This document shows, piece by piece, positions 38,515-50,994 of a DNA stretch of 64,000 bases (the stretch's first letter is position 1; each line of letters begins with the position of its first letter). A program made the translations under genes and the position numbers. The stretch comes from Paramacrobiotus metropolitanus (lineage: Eukaryota > Tardigrada > Eutardigrada > Parachela > Macrobiotidae). The notes under the pieces are model-generated. The model did no database searches, was not told where the DNA came from, and was given only the letters and a program-made list of their open reading frames with translations. The stretch covers positions 372,001 to 436,000 of the forward strand of contig NW_026570252.1 in assembly GCF_019649055.1 (NCBI RefSeq), written 5' to 3'.

Positions 38515-38990
38515 GACGCCATTCCATCACCGATACCGGCAGCCGGCAGGCATTTACCGTTTCCCAGTCGGCTCATTGTACAGTCCCGGCGGGCCATCAG
38601 AATTAAGCTAATTGTATCCCAGTAATTCCTGTAACGCGGAGCTTGTTTACTGGCAAAAGATACCCTTAAATGCCGCTAGCTGCTTAGCACACGCTTATAA
38701 GTGTTCCACGAGCTCCGACATTCGTCGCTGTATATGTTACGCTCCACTCTGCAAGGAAAACAGTTATGCGTGCTTCTTCTTGGTGTGTAATCACTGTAAT
38801 GTCCTTCTCACAGAGACCACTGTGATAAATTAAACTGATCCCGCTTTGGCACGGAATTTTGGCTCAACAGAATCGATTGTCCATCTGGGGAACTTTTGGG
38901 CAGTACTGACTTTCTTACCAAGTACTGCACAAATGTTTCCCGATTGGCCAATGCCGACGACCGGACGACGGTGGATTAGGCCAGCCTGGC
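38515..38990 (+). repeat. Rep-B, copy 2
   Basis: Shares CATTTACCG, AAGCTAATTGTATCCCAG, AATGCCGCTAGCT and GCACAAATGTTTCCCG with the copies at 13648 and 44675. Confidence 0.75.
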
Positions 38991-40806
38991 CCAGCCACAT
39001 TACATCACACATAAGTACTCGTATGTCACTATGAAGTTTTTCTTCAGGACCGCAGATAAAATTCCGCCGCTTGTCAAGTCTTTTTTGTGCGCATTTGTAA
39101 ACCACCATAACACGATGTATTCATTTATTATGATGCTACAGCCTCAGCTTAATGATAATTTATTTGGTTTTATATCTGCTTGCGCATGCCAGCGCATGCG
39201 CATACACGCGCTGCGCGTGCGCTGTTTTCCCGCAGACAAACTCTGCGTGCAGCTGCCCCTTCAAAACCACTTTCGTTAAATGCTAGTTCATTACAAGTAA
39301 AGACTCTAGAGTAGGTGATTGATTTATTATTATTTATTATTATTTCTTTAGGATTTATTATTATTTAAGCGAGATCGTTTTTCTTCTGTCCAGACCTTTG
39401 AACTGCGCACAATGTAGTGAATACACTGATATCTCATATGAATCGGCGCCCAACCCCACCGACTCATATTTGGCGTTCAAGAAACGACATACGAGCCCCT
39501 CCTGTACCACGGCCGATCTAATAATTGTGCAATGTTTTGGCTAGCGAAATCTGGAAACTATAAAACTTTTCCTAAAATATTATTAATTTTTAGTAATAAA
39601 AATTACTGATACCATATTGGATCGTGTGTTTTAACTGTTTTCCAGTCTATGTCATTACGGTACATTGGCATTTAATTTCAGTATTGTCTCCACCTGAAAT
39701 AATTTACATACTAATGTTTTTAAAAAAGTCTTCATTTCAAACTGTTTTAAATATTCCAGGACAGGTTGATTTTAATACCACTCGATTTGAAACCAGTAAA
39801 GGAGCTTGAAAAAATGGTTTACCTGCTTTGACAGCCGGAACAAGCGTTTGCAGATATCTGATTAAGAAGGACGTATCATCATAATGAATCGGGCAAGCAC
39901 TGCAGATATTTATCGTGGGAAACTCTTCACGTAAATGCAAAGGGAAGGCAATATTATCATAAAGCATATTATTTTTAAATATCTATTCATTGTTGTCAGG
40001 GGCTTTTTTAGGCAGCACCCCACACGCCACTCCATTTTCCCAATAAATCAATTGCAGATTCGAAATCAGCGAAATTTTTCGATCTAGAAAAACTATCCCA
40101 CCTCAAAAATAAAGTGTCACCCCCGAGGGGTCGAGCGCCCCCCCCCAAGGTACCACTACCTCCGGCGGTCACAATAGCGCCCCTGGGGGAAATGCTGTTT
40201 TTCGTGTTTTGACCACATACCGTATTCTAGTCAAGTCAAGTGGGCTGATTCAGAATCTCCCATCAGAAAAATTACAGAACCACTCGTCTACAAGATTTTC
40301 AAGTTTTTGATAAAAGTCTAAACTTAGTATGTCGAGGTACTCAAATTACAAAATAGTACGTTCAAAACGGCATATCGGTACAGACATAGCATTTTATGCT
40401 GATCTGAAAAGGGTATACAGAGCCGAGTACATAAATGCTCCAAGGTGCTTCGCTATTTGTTTTATTTTCCAGGATGTTCAGCAACAAATGTGCCTTAAAT
40501 CCAGCCACAGAATCTCAGCCATAAATTACTAAGAAACGGTTCTTGGCACCACCTGATTTTTTACCGTTTTCTGACCTCCTGTACCCACTGTTACATTTTA
40601 TAGCCTTCCCTATTACATTTTTTGGTATTTAGGCCGTAGAGCTATTTGTATACGTTCTGTACCAGCACGCACAACGGTCACTGATGGCCTCGACCGGTCG
40701 AGCTGGGAATGTTTCTCTCGAATTTCGACGGGAGAGACCCGTGCGGTCTCCACCGGTTTGCAAGCATGAGAGGCCCATATGTTGGCACCGAGGCACCCTG
40801 AACGAT

Positions 40807-40885
40807 GCGGCTGTTACGGCGGCAAAACAAATGGTTAGCAACTATCAACATGCAGAACCATTTATTATGGCGCCATAACAGCCGC
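40807..40885. repeat. 30-bp-arm hairpin
   Basis: GCGGCTGTTACGGCGGC.. (40807-40836) pairs with 40856-40885 with four mismatches across a 19-nt loop. GC-rich surroundings (40640-40990) stand out, but no coding frame is recognised. Confidence 0.7.
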
Positions 40886-41691
40886 TTGTTCATGCAGACA
40901 CCTTCCGATGGGGGCAGGCGGATTGTAGACCCAAACCGCGTTCGAGGGCGAGCCCAGCTCCGTGGTGTGCTCGCCATCGAAGACCCTTAGCGAGTTTCTA
41001 CAAAGAGTTGTGATCAGAGGCAGCAGCATGATGCATTGACTCAGATTAAGGTCAAGGTTGAAGCCATCCAGTTAGCGCAAGCGTAATTAATAACAGTACG
41101 GAAAGCAGTAGTAGGCAGAAAACGAAAAATTGACTGCACAAGAAAATATGCTGGTTAACGTTTGACAAACCGCACTGTACGATGAAATGTAAGTATTTCC
41201 GGAAAGCAGTGCATGCACATTGCTGCTACTTGTACATGCAGTTCACGATAAAGTCGTGACTCGTGAGATATTATCGCTTGAAATGCAAGCACGCAAAAGG
41301 CGGATCGAAAAGTTGTGCACGGTGCAGTACTGCAAAGCATTACTGAAACCTAAAGTACTGAAAAATATTTGATAGAAGCATGCCGAACAGCTGAAGAATT
41401 CCGTTTACGGCCTACTTAATGAATCTTTTGGCGTTCATGCGCGACTGCCACAGCTGCAGAAGCTGTGGCTCGGTACTGGAAGTACACATGTATCGTTGGT
41501 CGCTTCCCGCTGATGGGCTGTGGTATTGCTTGCATGATTAAAGTTGTTGTTCACCTTTATTGATCAGCGCACAGCAGGGCAAACTCCAGATGGAATGTAC
41601 AGTAAAGTGCAACAGCAAAGCATTAACCAGCAACAGTACAGTAGTGCAAGTTTAGTGCTAATGGTAAGTTTTTCCTGTTTACTGTTTAATA

Positions 41692-42300
41692 CAGATGGGC
41701 ATCGGATTCAATTTCACAATCCGAATCCGATCCGAGAAATTAAAAAATCGGATCCTTATCCGACCATCGGATATCCGAATCCGATCGGATAATCCGACTT
41801 GAATAATTTAACATTATTTATTGCCATTAGGAATTATCATATTTAAAAAGGTAAAAAAGCAGCAAATGCCATGGTAATACTGTATACGGTAGAAAACTAA
41901 AAAAAATGCATTGAAAATTTTGCATTTACTACCAGTTTCCGTGCGCCAAGTCTAAAGAAGTTCGAAATCGTTTTAAAAATGGGCCAGGTAAAATTTTAAG
42001 TAATGCAACCGCATATAGTTTTGGCGAGAAACTATGCCTGTGATCAAACTGCTTGATCAGAAAATTCAGAATACGCCAAACGGCAAGAAGGGAAAGTAAA
42101 TGCCCGTAAATCTCCGTTTTCTATTCTGCCATTAAAAGGCAGTCGGACTTTTTTCGGATATCGTTTCGAGATCCGAATCCGATCCGAGATCGATACTTCA
42201 GAATCCGAACCTTATCCGAATCCGAACTCGTTCGGATTGGTATCCGAAAATCCGATCCGGTTTTCGGATCGGATATTCCGATCCGATGCCCTCTCTACTG
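41692..42300. mobile_element. hAT-like MITE with ATCCGAATCCGAT subterminal repeats
   Basis: The left end reads CAGATGGGCATCGGAT and the right end is the inverted counterpart, CAGTAGAGAGGGCATCGG read inward. Both ends hold dense ATCCGAATCCGATCCG repeats in both orientations. The flanks (GTTTAATA left, TTTAACGC right) are only partly alike, as an old 8-bp duplication might be. 609 bp, no transposase. Confidence 0.6.
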
Positions 42301-45300
42301 TTTAACGCTCTCTGCTTCATGACCGGCGTTTAGGATTTCGGTTTTTAGTTTTCCTTGTCCTTCACAGAAACTTTTAAATGTCATTTCTTCCGATAGCTTA
42401 CATACATAATGGTTTATGCAAGAAAAAATATATCATTTCTGTATTGTTGCAATTGACAGAGGCGTAAATCAGGGAAAGTTATTTTTGGAATGTCCTTCGT
42501 AATATGCGAGTATACTAAGTTCGAGTAAATACATAAGCACCAAATATTTTTATTTTTGAAATTAACAAGACTGATGGAAGGCGACTCGGTGCGTCTAAAC
42601 GTTCTTTATTACGGCTGCACCCGGCTTCTAACCATTTATACCGGAATATTCCGGCAAAAATCGTACATGTACGGATGTTAAGGGATAACGATGTACGAGT
42701 ATATGCAGTGTCGGATAAAAATAGGTTTGGCTTGATAGTATCTACCAATGCAACTCAGATACTGAAAGCACGCATTTGCCAGCGTCATTTTCTCGAACAC
42801 CAGCTTTGTGTTGTGATTTCTTAGTATCGATACAGAGTCCACGATTTTTACGATAGATGATGATCGGAACTACGGTATTTTTCTGATTCATTACGATGAT
42901 ATAATATGTCCGCTCACTTGCTCAGATATCGACACCGGCATTCACTTAATTCCGTTTCCAGCTGAACACACCGATGTTCTTTTTCCTGTGTTAACCAGTA
43001 TTACTTTGCTCAGCCGTCTTTTCGGCGTGCCGCACCTTCCGGACCGCGGCATCGCCCGTGCGAGGACGTGACGTTCGGCTGCTCCGTGAAGAATTATTCG
43101 CTCCTGGGCCAATCAAGACTGCACCAAGACCGGATGATTTTTAATTCGGAGCAGTTCCATTTCCCCGTAGAGACAGCGTCTGCCGGCTGAAGAACCTGCT
43201 GTTGCTGAGGAAAAGAAACTAAACGCCTGATTGGATGTTGTGGAATGCGTAACAGCAAAGCATTAAGAACCGATTATGTGTAATTACCGTATATGACCTA
43301 GAGAAATCGCGTATCCTGTCATACGGTAATCGAACATATATATAAGAGGGACTTTCAGATTGCATAATAATAAGGCTCTCTGTACATAGGAAATTATAAA
43401 CAGTACTTTGGCCGACTGAAAACTATTTCAGATCATCAGATATATGCGGTTGTACGCTTTAGTTTAAAGCTCTTAATCACGTACTGCTTAACAGGTATAT
43501 AGAATTATTCGAATGGAGTGCATGAGAGGGTGACCCACCTGAAAAAATAATAATTCTTAATAAACTATACTTTATGCAGCCTGCGCACAGGGGATAGCGT
43601 CACTAAAACACTATAAACAAGATCAAATTAATGAGAAAGCAATCGCAGTTCGAGCGTGCAGGTACTGTAGTCGAAGTCTCTAGCCAAGCTACGAGCCAAA
43701 ATTACACTCGTAGCTTACATAGACTAAACTTACACTGCCACCTCGATGGCGGTCGTTCAGCTACACGATAAGTGATGGCTACGGTATGGTTATGGTGTTT
43801 TCTGCTCCAAGCCTCTATTGACAGTTTATATAACTATATGATATCAGGATTATGTCGTTATGCTCTCATCGTTACCCAGATTCCGCATGGTACGTAACAG
43901 TGTATTGTACCCAGATGAGCGTGCCAGTGGGGAGCTTAAAATAATGACCTTTAACAACTGCCTGATAGCTTGGATCTGATATTTAATTTCCCACAGAACG
44001 ATTCTTTTTACATATATCAGCGTCTTATTATGTCGAAATTTAAGTTTCGATTTTATTTCAATGCTAACAATACGATGCTGAAGCAAAAACGCGAAAGAGC
44101 GTCATTCTCTAATATCTGTACCATCCTTCAGCTTTTGCGTAAAAATGTCATGCAAACTAGGCCAACCACACCGAAGACCTTTAAAGCAAGAGTAAAAACA
44201 TTAAATCGTTTGCTAAATTATATTTGCATTTCCGGTGCTTTTCATCTTCCGCTTTCTGGCCGTTTCTCTGGATTTAGTGCTGCTGCTAATGACATTAGAG
44301 AGAGCAGCGAATGTCACGTGACTCACATCCCAAGGGGGAAGGAAATAGACGTTTACGAGGTAACAATTTAAAACTTGTACATGCATATGAAGGTTTTGCT
44401 TTCGCACACTGGAAAAACGCTTTTGAATAATTGTTTAATGAAAATGTGTAACCAAATTATTTGTATGCCCTGGCGTAAAACCCGTTCATGTCCGGAACAT
44501 CCGGTTTGGTCAGTTATGGACCAAACAAAATTCCCAAAAAACGCTCAAATAAAATGTTCCACATTGTTATTCGATTTTACTCAACTTTACAGAATACACG
44601 CATCCGCACACGGATCACACAAAGTCGCACATTACCTCTTAAATGAACCAATGCTAAAACATGGGTAATTATTATTGACGCCTTTCTGTCACCGGTACCT
44701 GCAGACATTTTCCGCTTCCCATTTGCCTTATTACACACTCCCGGCGGGCCATCCGAATAAAGCTAATTGTATCCCATTAATCCTGTGCGAAACTTGTTAA
44801 CCAACATATAAATGCCGCTAGCTTCTCCGCACTCAAACCAGTATGCTACGCGCTCTTACTGTATGTTCTTCACATTCCACGTAAAATAACTACTAAAATT
44901 CCAATCTGAAAAGAAAATTGTTCTGCGAGATGTGCATGTCCGCCTTCCAGAGATCTCGAAGACACATTAAGCTTATCCAATTTGGAATCTCTCTGCTCAG
45001 CTATGGGGTTTATCCATTGGGGGAACTTCTGTGCAGTATTAAACTGTTAACGAGGTCCTGCACAAATGTTTCCCGAGTGGTCAATCCCGACAACAGGAGG
45101 ATGATGGATAAAGTCAGCCACATTACATCACAGTATTTCTTTACAGACATAGGTAAAATTTTGCATGCTGTCAGCGTGTTTTTGTGTACTCTGTACGTGT
45201 ACGAGTAAACTTGTGCACCATCATTAAATTTAGGAAATCACTATAGCCACCCTTTTTTGCCCCCGTTTTTTATAGCCACCCCTTTTCGGACCCCGTTAAT

Positions 45301-48033
45301 TACGGGCAGCCCTTTTACGTTATTTAAATAAGAGCACCCTGTGTGCGCTTATTACAGACACCCTTTTCAGTGTTCATATTTAAGAATTTGTGATTTATAT
45401 AAATTTTATATTTCTCCAGGGCTAGCGAAATTCATTGACTTCTGTTATTTATCACCCTTTTAGCAGATACTGATATTTTTTTAGCATTAAATTTCGTTTG
45501 TCATCAGACAGTCATCTGGGCCATCGTGATGATTGTATGCATATATGCTCGTACGCGGCACCGCCGATATCTTCTCAAAGTTAGTTTTCACAGCCTAATC
45601 GATACATCAAGCTCGGCGATGGCGCCAAAAGAACCCGCCGGCAACATTCTAACATACAGTGTTGCTGTTTATCGTGTTCCGCCAAACTCAAAACTCCTCA
45701 ATGGCACACACCATGTTTTAGCGGAATTTGTTAGTTCGTTTTGATTTGTGGTGCGGCGTATACTTCGATCGTCCCAGTACGTAAATAATTCAAGTATTCA
45801 GTTCAAGTAGCATTTTGCCCAGAACTGAGAGATACGGCACAGGACAAGTAAATAATATTTTAAATATTAGCAAGTGATTACAGTATACGGAGAGATCTGA
45901 TGCTCCGCTTTCGGCTGCCTGCATCGGTACCATCGTAAATCCCGGATTGTCTGTGTGGCCTGCCGCTCCTAACCCTTACGGAGCTTGGGCTGACATTATT
46001 GAAATAAACAAGAATGAGCTGCAATAGCTCATAAAAGTTATTTGCCAACAACACTTTACATATACTAGTACCGAAAAGATTAGCGAGTGTACAGGATCGG
46101 GTAACCGCGCTTGGCAATGTCTCCAATACCATCGGCACAAAGAAGTAGCTTTTACATCGAAACGAATCCAAACGCGTAATTATTAGGTCGCCCGTTAACT
46201 GCCGCGTCTAAAACTCTGAAGTGCAGTATTACCTTTATTCATCCGCATACTGTGTGGGATTTTGATAAGACCTCTCAGAAACCTCCAGTCTCAGAAACCT
46301 GTGTAAATAGTCTATGATGGAGTTAATCATTATATGACGGCAATACGTGAATAAAACGCGAAACAAGCATCTAACGATTCTAACTTTTAAATATTTAAGC
46401 ATACAGTAGGAGTTACGATTTATAGCTGCACATTCCCAACGGATTAGCGCTAGCGCTCGGTGCAATGATGTGGTTAACAACCACAACTAGTCATAATTAT
46501 ACAGTTATAACATGCAAAGTTCTTAATAGTTATTTTGTGCTCGTCCACTTTCGTTGAAAACAATCACCTCACAATCACCGACGCCGCCCTGTATTCTCTG
46601 GTGGTGAAACAACTGGCTGCAAGACTGGTACAGCTTACCGGCCGCTTTTGCCCAGATAGATTCATCATCATATGAAGACATAAGCTGTAAAAATGGCGTC
46701 AGAGAAATTCAGATCGTAAATTACCGGAAATATTCAAGGTGTCGGTATCCACTCGGTACTGCTTGTACGCAGAGAACAGTCGTTCATTCATAACCAATTT
46801 AAACAGCGTTACCCATTGCTGCCTACAACGCTGGTTAGGAAAGTGTTGAGTATCGAAATTATCAACAAAAACAGTCGTGGCAACAGTAAAAATCCTGTGT
46901 CGTAACAAAATGTGACAGTGTGTGAGGATGTGTCGATTATAATTTCGAAAAAGGGGTACAGAATTCTATTAAGATTATGATTTATGGATAAAGTATGATT
47001 ATAATTTTGACGAGTTTCAGCGTTGATATGATTAAAATTATGACGATCAGTATGAGTATGAATTAGGAATATGAATTTTATTAATATAAGGAAATTTTGA
47101 GTATGAGACTCCTCCCTAGAGTAGCTTTTTATTGAGCTTTATGTAGTTTTTCTATTTTTATGCGGACGAGTTCTGGTGCAATAGAGTTTTCCCTTTTTAA
47201 GGTATATTTAAAATATTATTTTTAAATGATATTATTTCAGGCGATTCGGAGCGATATAAATTTCGGAAATTAATGAAGGATAGACAAATAATAGAACTTC
47301 CGGAAGCTGCCACAGCGTTAAAAATGGGCAACGTCTTTTATCTTCACATTGTACCGCACCGATGCATATCATTACCGTGTAGACGTGTAGTCGTATACGT
47401 ATAGTATATTATTTTACCTAAATTACCCTATAAGTACTGTATTGGCGAGTCAACTTGCCACCTTTTCTTAGTAGTCTTTTATTGCATGCATTAACGCACA
47501 GTCTTTTATCTTATATTGCCGTTTTCGTTTTCGTGCAGTCTTTTAATCGTACACATTGCCGTATATTCTTTACCTTTCCATAATAGAGCACTGATACAGA
47601 ACATAACCGTATATGTTCGTCGGTGCCGGAAACAAAACCGAAATTATAGCTGTAGACGGCAAAGTATTGCGCGTCGCATGTTGGATAACACGTATGTATA
47701 CAGAAAAATACAACTTTTACTGCAAGTCTGTCGACAATTTGAGCATGTAAAAATAGGGCGATATTAGCGTGAAGGTCGTGCTTGAACGATAGCCACTGCA
47801 CTACGTTGATCGCAACGCGTACCTGCGCTTCGCAGTTAGATTGGCGTGGCGCGCCGTAGTACGAACTGAAGCGCTTTCCGTTAATTTTTAATGTTCGCTG
47901 AATTTACTGATGCTCAGTTTGTCGACAATCTTGTACATATTCGTACGTGATAGCATTAAACTACGATCTGAGACTTAACCTTTAATAAGTATCACGATAC
48001 GAGTACAAACTATGTACCAAAACGAAACAGCAT
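42301..48033. other. no clear gene; repeats and one GC-rich patch
   Basis: A GC-rich patch at 43015-43200 could be a lone exon: it follows an AACCAG acceptor-like site and reads SFRRAAPSGPRHRPCEDVTF to a TGA, but I recognise no domain. A 113-codon ATG ORF (44033-44371) is Lys/Arg-rich and unrecognised. Pieces of Rep-A (44400-44530) and Rep-B lie here. 46930-47110 is ATTATGA-type low-complexity DNA. Confidence 0.35.
44675..45110 (+). repeat. Rep-B, copy 3
   Basis: Same landmarks as copies 1 and 2, and again preceded by a Rep-A fragment (44400-44530). It ends near GCACAAATGTTTCCCG. Confidence 0.72.
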
Positions 48034-48880
48034 TTACAACAGAAACACTTCCTCTATGCTATCTTGATTGGGGATCGTACCCATTACACAAATCGCGTTT
48101 CCCCGTTGTATTTGCATAGATATTCGCTGCTTAAAAAACTCTTTCGCCCGCTTCTGGCCAGTGGAAGTCGCTATACCGTTTCCAACCAATTCCACTAGCT
48201 TTTTAGTTCCGTCCCCATAAGGTCCGTAAATTTCGATGGCTGCAGCAACGAAATCGTACCTTGGTTGCAGCCAGGCATGCTTCGCTAGCTTTCCCCTTCC
48301 CGCGAGTTCGGCTGCCGCGCCGACAATCACGGAAGTGCGGTCGATATATGAAGCCGCCAGCGTGTCCACACAGGTAACATTCACCGCCAACGGTTTTCCG
48401 CGCTTCCCCGGAATAAGGGTGATAACATCGGGCCTCTTTTTATCTTTCACGGATAGACCTTTTGCTTCCATTCTCGAAGGGAAGCCAGCTGATTTCAGGC
48501 CCCGGGTAATTTCTGCGCCGATCCCGTCGTGTCGAGGTAGTCTTCCGGCGGGCAGCTTACAGCGAAGTCCGTGCCGGCCTAGCTCGTCGACCAGCCCACC
48601 ACAAACGCACACATGTGGAGTAACGATCGGTGCTCCCAGACGCAGCGCAACACTTATGCGAAAAGCGTTGTCTTCCAACAGATTACCAAGGCAAGCTGCC
48701 GGTAATGCATGGATCCACACGCCTGCTGCCGGGACTGATACCGCCTTGAGATGCGCCACTTCCTACTGTGAATCCGTAGTGCGGTTAGCCTCGAAAATGT
48801 CTGCAGGGTTGTAGGGGTGTTCCAAGCTTTCGGGACGTGTCGGAAAGCCTCCTTCGGAAGTTCGTCAGTGTCGGCCTCTA
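48034..48880 (-). pseudogene. C-terminal restriction-like nuclease region of an RT-bearing retroelement (relic)
   Basis: An open block of about 240 codons (48759-48034), clearly GC-richer than its surroundings. It carries a zinc-binding patch (CVCGGLVDELGRHGLRC), a PD-(D/E)xK-like core (KDKKRPDVITLIPGKRGKPL then AVNVTCVDTLA) and a C-terminal basic helix (RISMQIQRGNAI). This combination is the common C-terminal end of invertebrate mobile-element polyproteins with a reverse transcriptase; I cannot name the clade with certainty. In the core, an Asn stands where relatives usually have Asp, so the copy may be inactive. Upstream, related sequence continues to about 48880 but breaks at a TAG (Q* before EVAHLK) and a frame change. 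No RT is nearby, so it is a 5'-truncated relic. Confidence 0.62.
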
Positions 48881-49278
48881 ACAGTAGAAGCTCATGTTCT
48901 TATAACTTCCATTTAATGACCGGTGGTCAAAGGGAGCAGGGAGAAGTCAAAGTCGTAAAGTTTTCTTATGTAAATAAAACATTTTATTAGGGAACAGGGA
49001 GAACCACAACACAGCTGAACAAACACACCTGTATCCGCATTTTATTACCGCATTCCTGTTTTTATGACCGCTTTCACAGACAGAACCCAAATCGCAGATG
49101 AGCTAAACTATCTTTTTTACGTCAATAAAATGTAAACTGTCGTAAGAAACTAACGAATCACATTCCGTATGGCTAGCTGCAGTAAACAGAATACTGACTA
49201 TCATTTGGTCAACATTTTGAGATTCAATAAATGTAAAAAAAAAGCAAATCTGTACATATTTCTCTCTTTAAAAAGTAA
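48881..49278. other. no gene seen
   Basis: Spacer between the nuclease relic and the LRR gene. It contains AATAAA-like signals (about 49205-49230 on the + strand), but nothing that marks an element end. Confidence 0.35.
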
Positions 49279-49977
49279 CTAAACTTCAGACAATTCTGAA
49301 ACCGTATCATTGCGAAGGCCCATCTCGATGCCATCATCTGGTGCTTTCAGACGCAGTCGGGCTGGTCCGTTCTTCTTGGCACACTTCTTTTTCAAAAAGC
49401 AGAGAAAGGCGATAATTGTTCCTACACCAGCAACAGCACCAATACAAAAGTTCATGATGTTTGTGGCACTCATCTCCGTGTCTTCATCCACAGTGGTGCT
49501 CGCCTCCGTGTTCGTATCCACAATGGTCCTCGTCTCGGATGGCAAGGCACTCGCAGAGGATTCAGCAGCCTCGATGCTGATGTATGGTGTAGTCGCGGTC
49601 TCGGAAGCAGTCGGAGTACCAGAGGTGGAAGAGATGTCGGACCCGCAAACGGAGATCACTCGGAACTTCACGAATGGTGGTGCGGCGATACACTCACTGA
49701 TAGGATTTCCGGATAAATCGATCGACACAAGATCAGGAAAATAAACAGACAGCCCATAGTAAGGAATAATGCGGATATAATTGCCACTAAAGGCGATGTG
49801 ACGGATCCAGGTTTTAGGTTCGGTGGGGTAAGGAATCGCATGGAGGTCCTTGCCTGCACAGTTTACGATGCCTGTGTCATACTTGCACTGACACTTTCCG
49901 TAGCATGAAATCCACTTTTCACAGCCTACACTGCTGCAAAAGCACAACAAAACGAAGACGGTAGAAACAAACGCCAT
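49279..49977 (-). CDS. leucine-rich-repeat type I membrane protein
   Basis: Intact 232-aa ORF with ATG at 49977. Signal peptide MAFVSTVFVLLCFCSSVGC. It is followed by an LRRNT-like cysteine cap (CYGKCQCKYDTGIVNC), one or two short leucine-rich units (IRHIAFSGNYIRIIP, LVSIDLSGNPISE), a Ser/Thr-rich stalk likely to be O-glycosylated (about residues 113-165), one transmembrane helix (FCIGAVAGVGTIIAFLCFL), a basic stop-transfer KKKCAKK and a 35-residue acidic tail. It is transcribed outward at the left edge of the viral element, about 200 bp from the first paired TGGCGTCA motif. It could be a host gene next to the insertion or a captured gene inside it. A role in recognition or attachment is only a guess. 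Confidence 0.65.
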   Translation of the reverse strand: MAFVSTVFVLLCFCSSVGCEKWISCYGKCQCKYDTGIVNCAGKDLHAIPYPTEPKTWIRHIAFSGNYIRIIPYYGLSVYFPDLVSIDLSGNPISECIAAPPFVKFRVISVCGSDISSTSGTPTASETATTPYISIEAAESSASALPSETRTIVDTNTEASTTVDEDTEMSATNIMNFCIGAVAGVGTIIAFLCFLKKKCAKKNGPARLRLKAPDDGIEMGLRNDTVSELSEV

Positions 49978-50175
49978 TTTTCAAGAAATAAGTCGACAGA
50001 AACATAAAATTTGCTGATAATCACCACACTGTCACCCAGAACTGGAAATGCATAACTTTGACTAACAAAAGTGAGCGCACGTGCTCTGCTGTGTATCTCA
50101 ACAACTGGAAATGAATTTATGCAAAGCACTGCTGCCTCGTGGTCGAATGCTGCATGCCGATAGTACTGGCGTATG

Positions 50176-50203
50176 TGGCGTCAGGATTTTTAATGTGGCG
50201 TCA
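50176..50203 (+). promoter_or_regulatory. paired TGGCGTCA motif, site a
   Basis: ATGTGGCGTCA occurs at 50173-50183 and again at 50193-50203, 20 bp apart, with GGATTTTTA between. It lies between the leftward LRR gene and the rightward genes. Related pairs are at 59258, 62160 and 63144. Confidence 0.5.
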
Positions 50204-50372
50204 TAGCATATGTACTATGCCATAAAAAAAAAGACAATTTAAATGGGTTCCACCAAGATGTATCGTCAACTGACAGCTGAACTATCATAGTTCCAGTGGT
50301 GGAAACTTTAAAAATTTGTGCATGCGGATGCAAATGGACTATAATTAGCGTGCTGAATGATGACTTCTTTTC

Positions 50373-50596
50373 GTTATAAAGGTGCCTAACACGGCATATA
50401 CCACTGCATTTGCCATGGTATGCACCTCTATAAACATGAAAAAAAAAGAAACAAGTAAGCACAAACGGCGTCTCGCAAGTCATACTATCCTAAACACAGT
50501 TCTGCCGTAAAATAACAAATCTTCCCCCTTCTGTTATAGAGATGCCTCCCACGCCATATGCAGACGCATTTGACGTGGAATGCACCTTTATAAACA
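50373..50596. repeat. two copies of a TATA-flanked inverted-repeat block, 160 bp apart
   Basis: GTTATAAAGGTGCC..GCACCTCTATAAAC (50373-50436) and GTTATAGAGATGCC..GCACCTTTATAAAC (50533-50596). Each block reads TATAAA-like from both sides toward a dyad. A third, weaker relative lies near 50660-50740. It might be a bidirectional promoter or an origin-like structure. Confidence 0.5.
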
Positions 50597-50667
50597 AGAG
50601 AAAATGAATAGTCTAACAATAGTTTTGCCATCCACAAGTACAATATCCTAAACTTCGTGTCATAAAA

Positions 50668-50994
50668 ATGATCGCATCTATAACCATGCATTCGGGGAGC
50701 TGTACATACGAATGCACAGGTCACAGAACGCATAACTATAAACTCGACGGCTACAAAATAAAAGTAAACTGGAGATCGTGGATCACTCGACCATTGCATC
50801 GTGAAAGTGCTCTTTCCCAATCTACTCCGTCATGTGAACGAGGAACTGAAATGCTGTTTCGAAAACTTTTCTACCGTAAAGGTGCGAAGCGAACGCTTTT
50901 GCCTGATCCCACCCCTTTTATTGTCGCTGCTCTTATCCGAGCAGATCAAGAGGCGGGTATACCGGTCTACGTTATTCTTACGGATGACCAGTAA
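50668..50994 (+). CDS. hypothetical viral-element ORF (108 aa)
   Basis: ATG ORF just upstream of the 249-aa gene. The second half (from about 50830) looks more protein-like (MLFRKLFYRKG, then a hydrophobic PFIVAALIRADQEAGIPVYV). An overlapping frame from 50801 is open as well, so the true frame is unsure. No family recognised. Confidence 0.25.
   Translation: MIASITMHSGSCTYECTGHRTHNYKLDGYKIKVNWRSWITRPLHRESALSQSTPSCERGTEMLFRKLFYRKGAKRTLLPDPTPFIVAALIRADQEAGIPVYVILTDDQ

Larger units (their letters stand above)
36217..40806. other. no gene seen; repeat fragments
   Basis: A short hydrophobic reading at 36220-36313 belongs to family member 5. A block at 37540-37630 recurs diverged at 43735-43815 (CTGCCACCTCG, GGTTATGGTGTT-like). 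A Rep-A arm at 38165-38350 is followed directly by Rep-B at 38515. ORFs here match nothing known. Confidence 0.45.
49978..50667. other. non-coding left arm of the viral element
   Basis: Holds the paired TGGCGTCA motif (50176-50203) and two copies of an inverted-repeat block flanked by TATAAA-like sequence (50373-50436 and 50533-50596). Confidence 0.5.

Noticed and set aside
48236-48814. 192-codon rightward ORF
   Set aside because: Antisense shadow of the GC-rich nuclease relic, whose leftward frame carries recognisable motifs.
49310-49744. 144-codon rightward ORF
   Set aside because: Antisense shadow of the LRR membrane protein.
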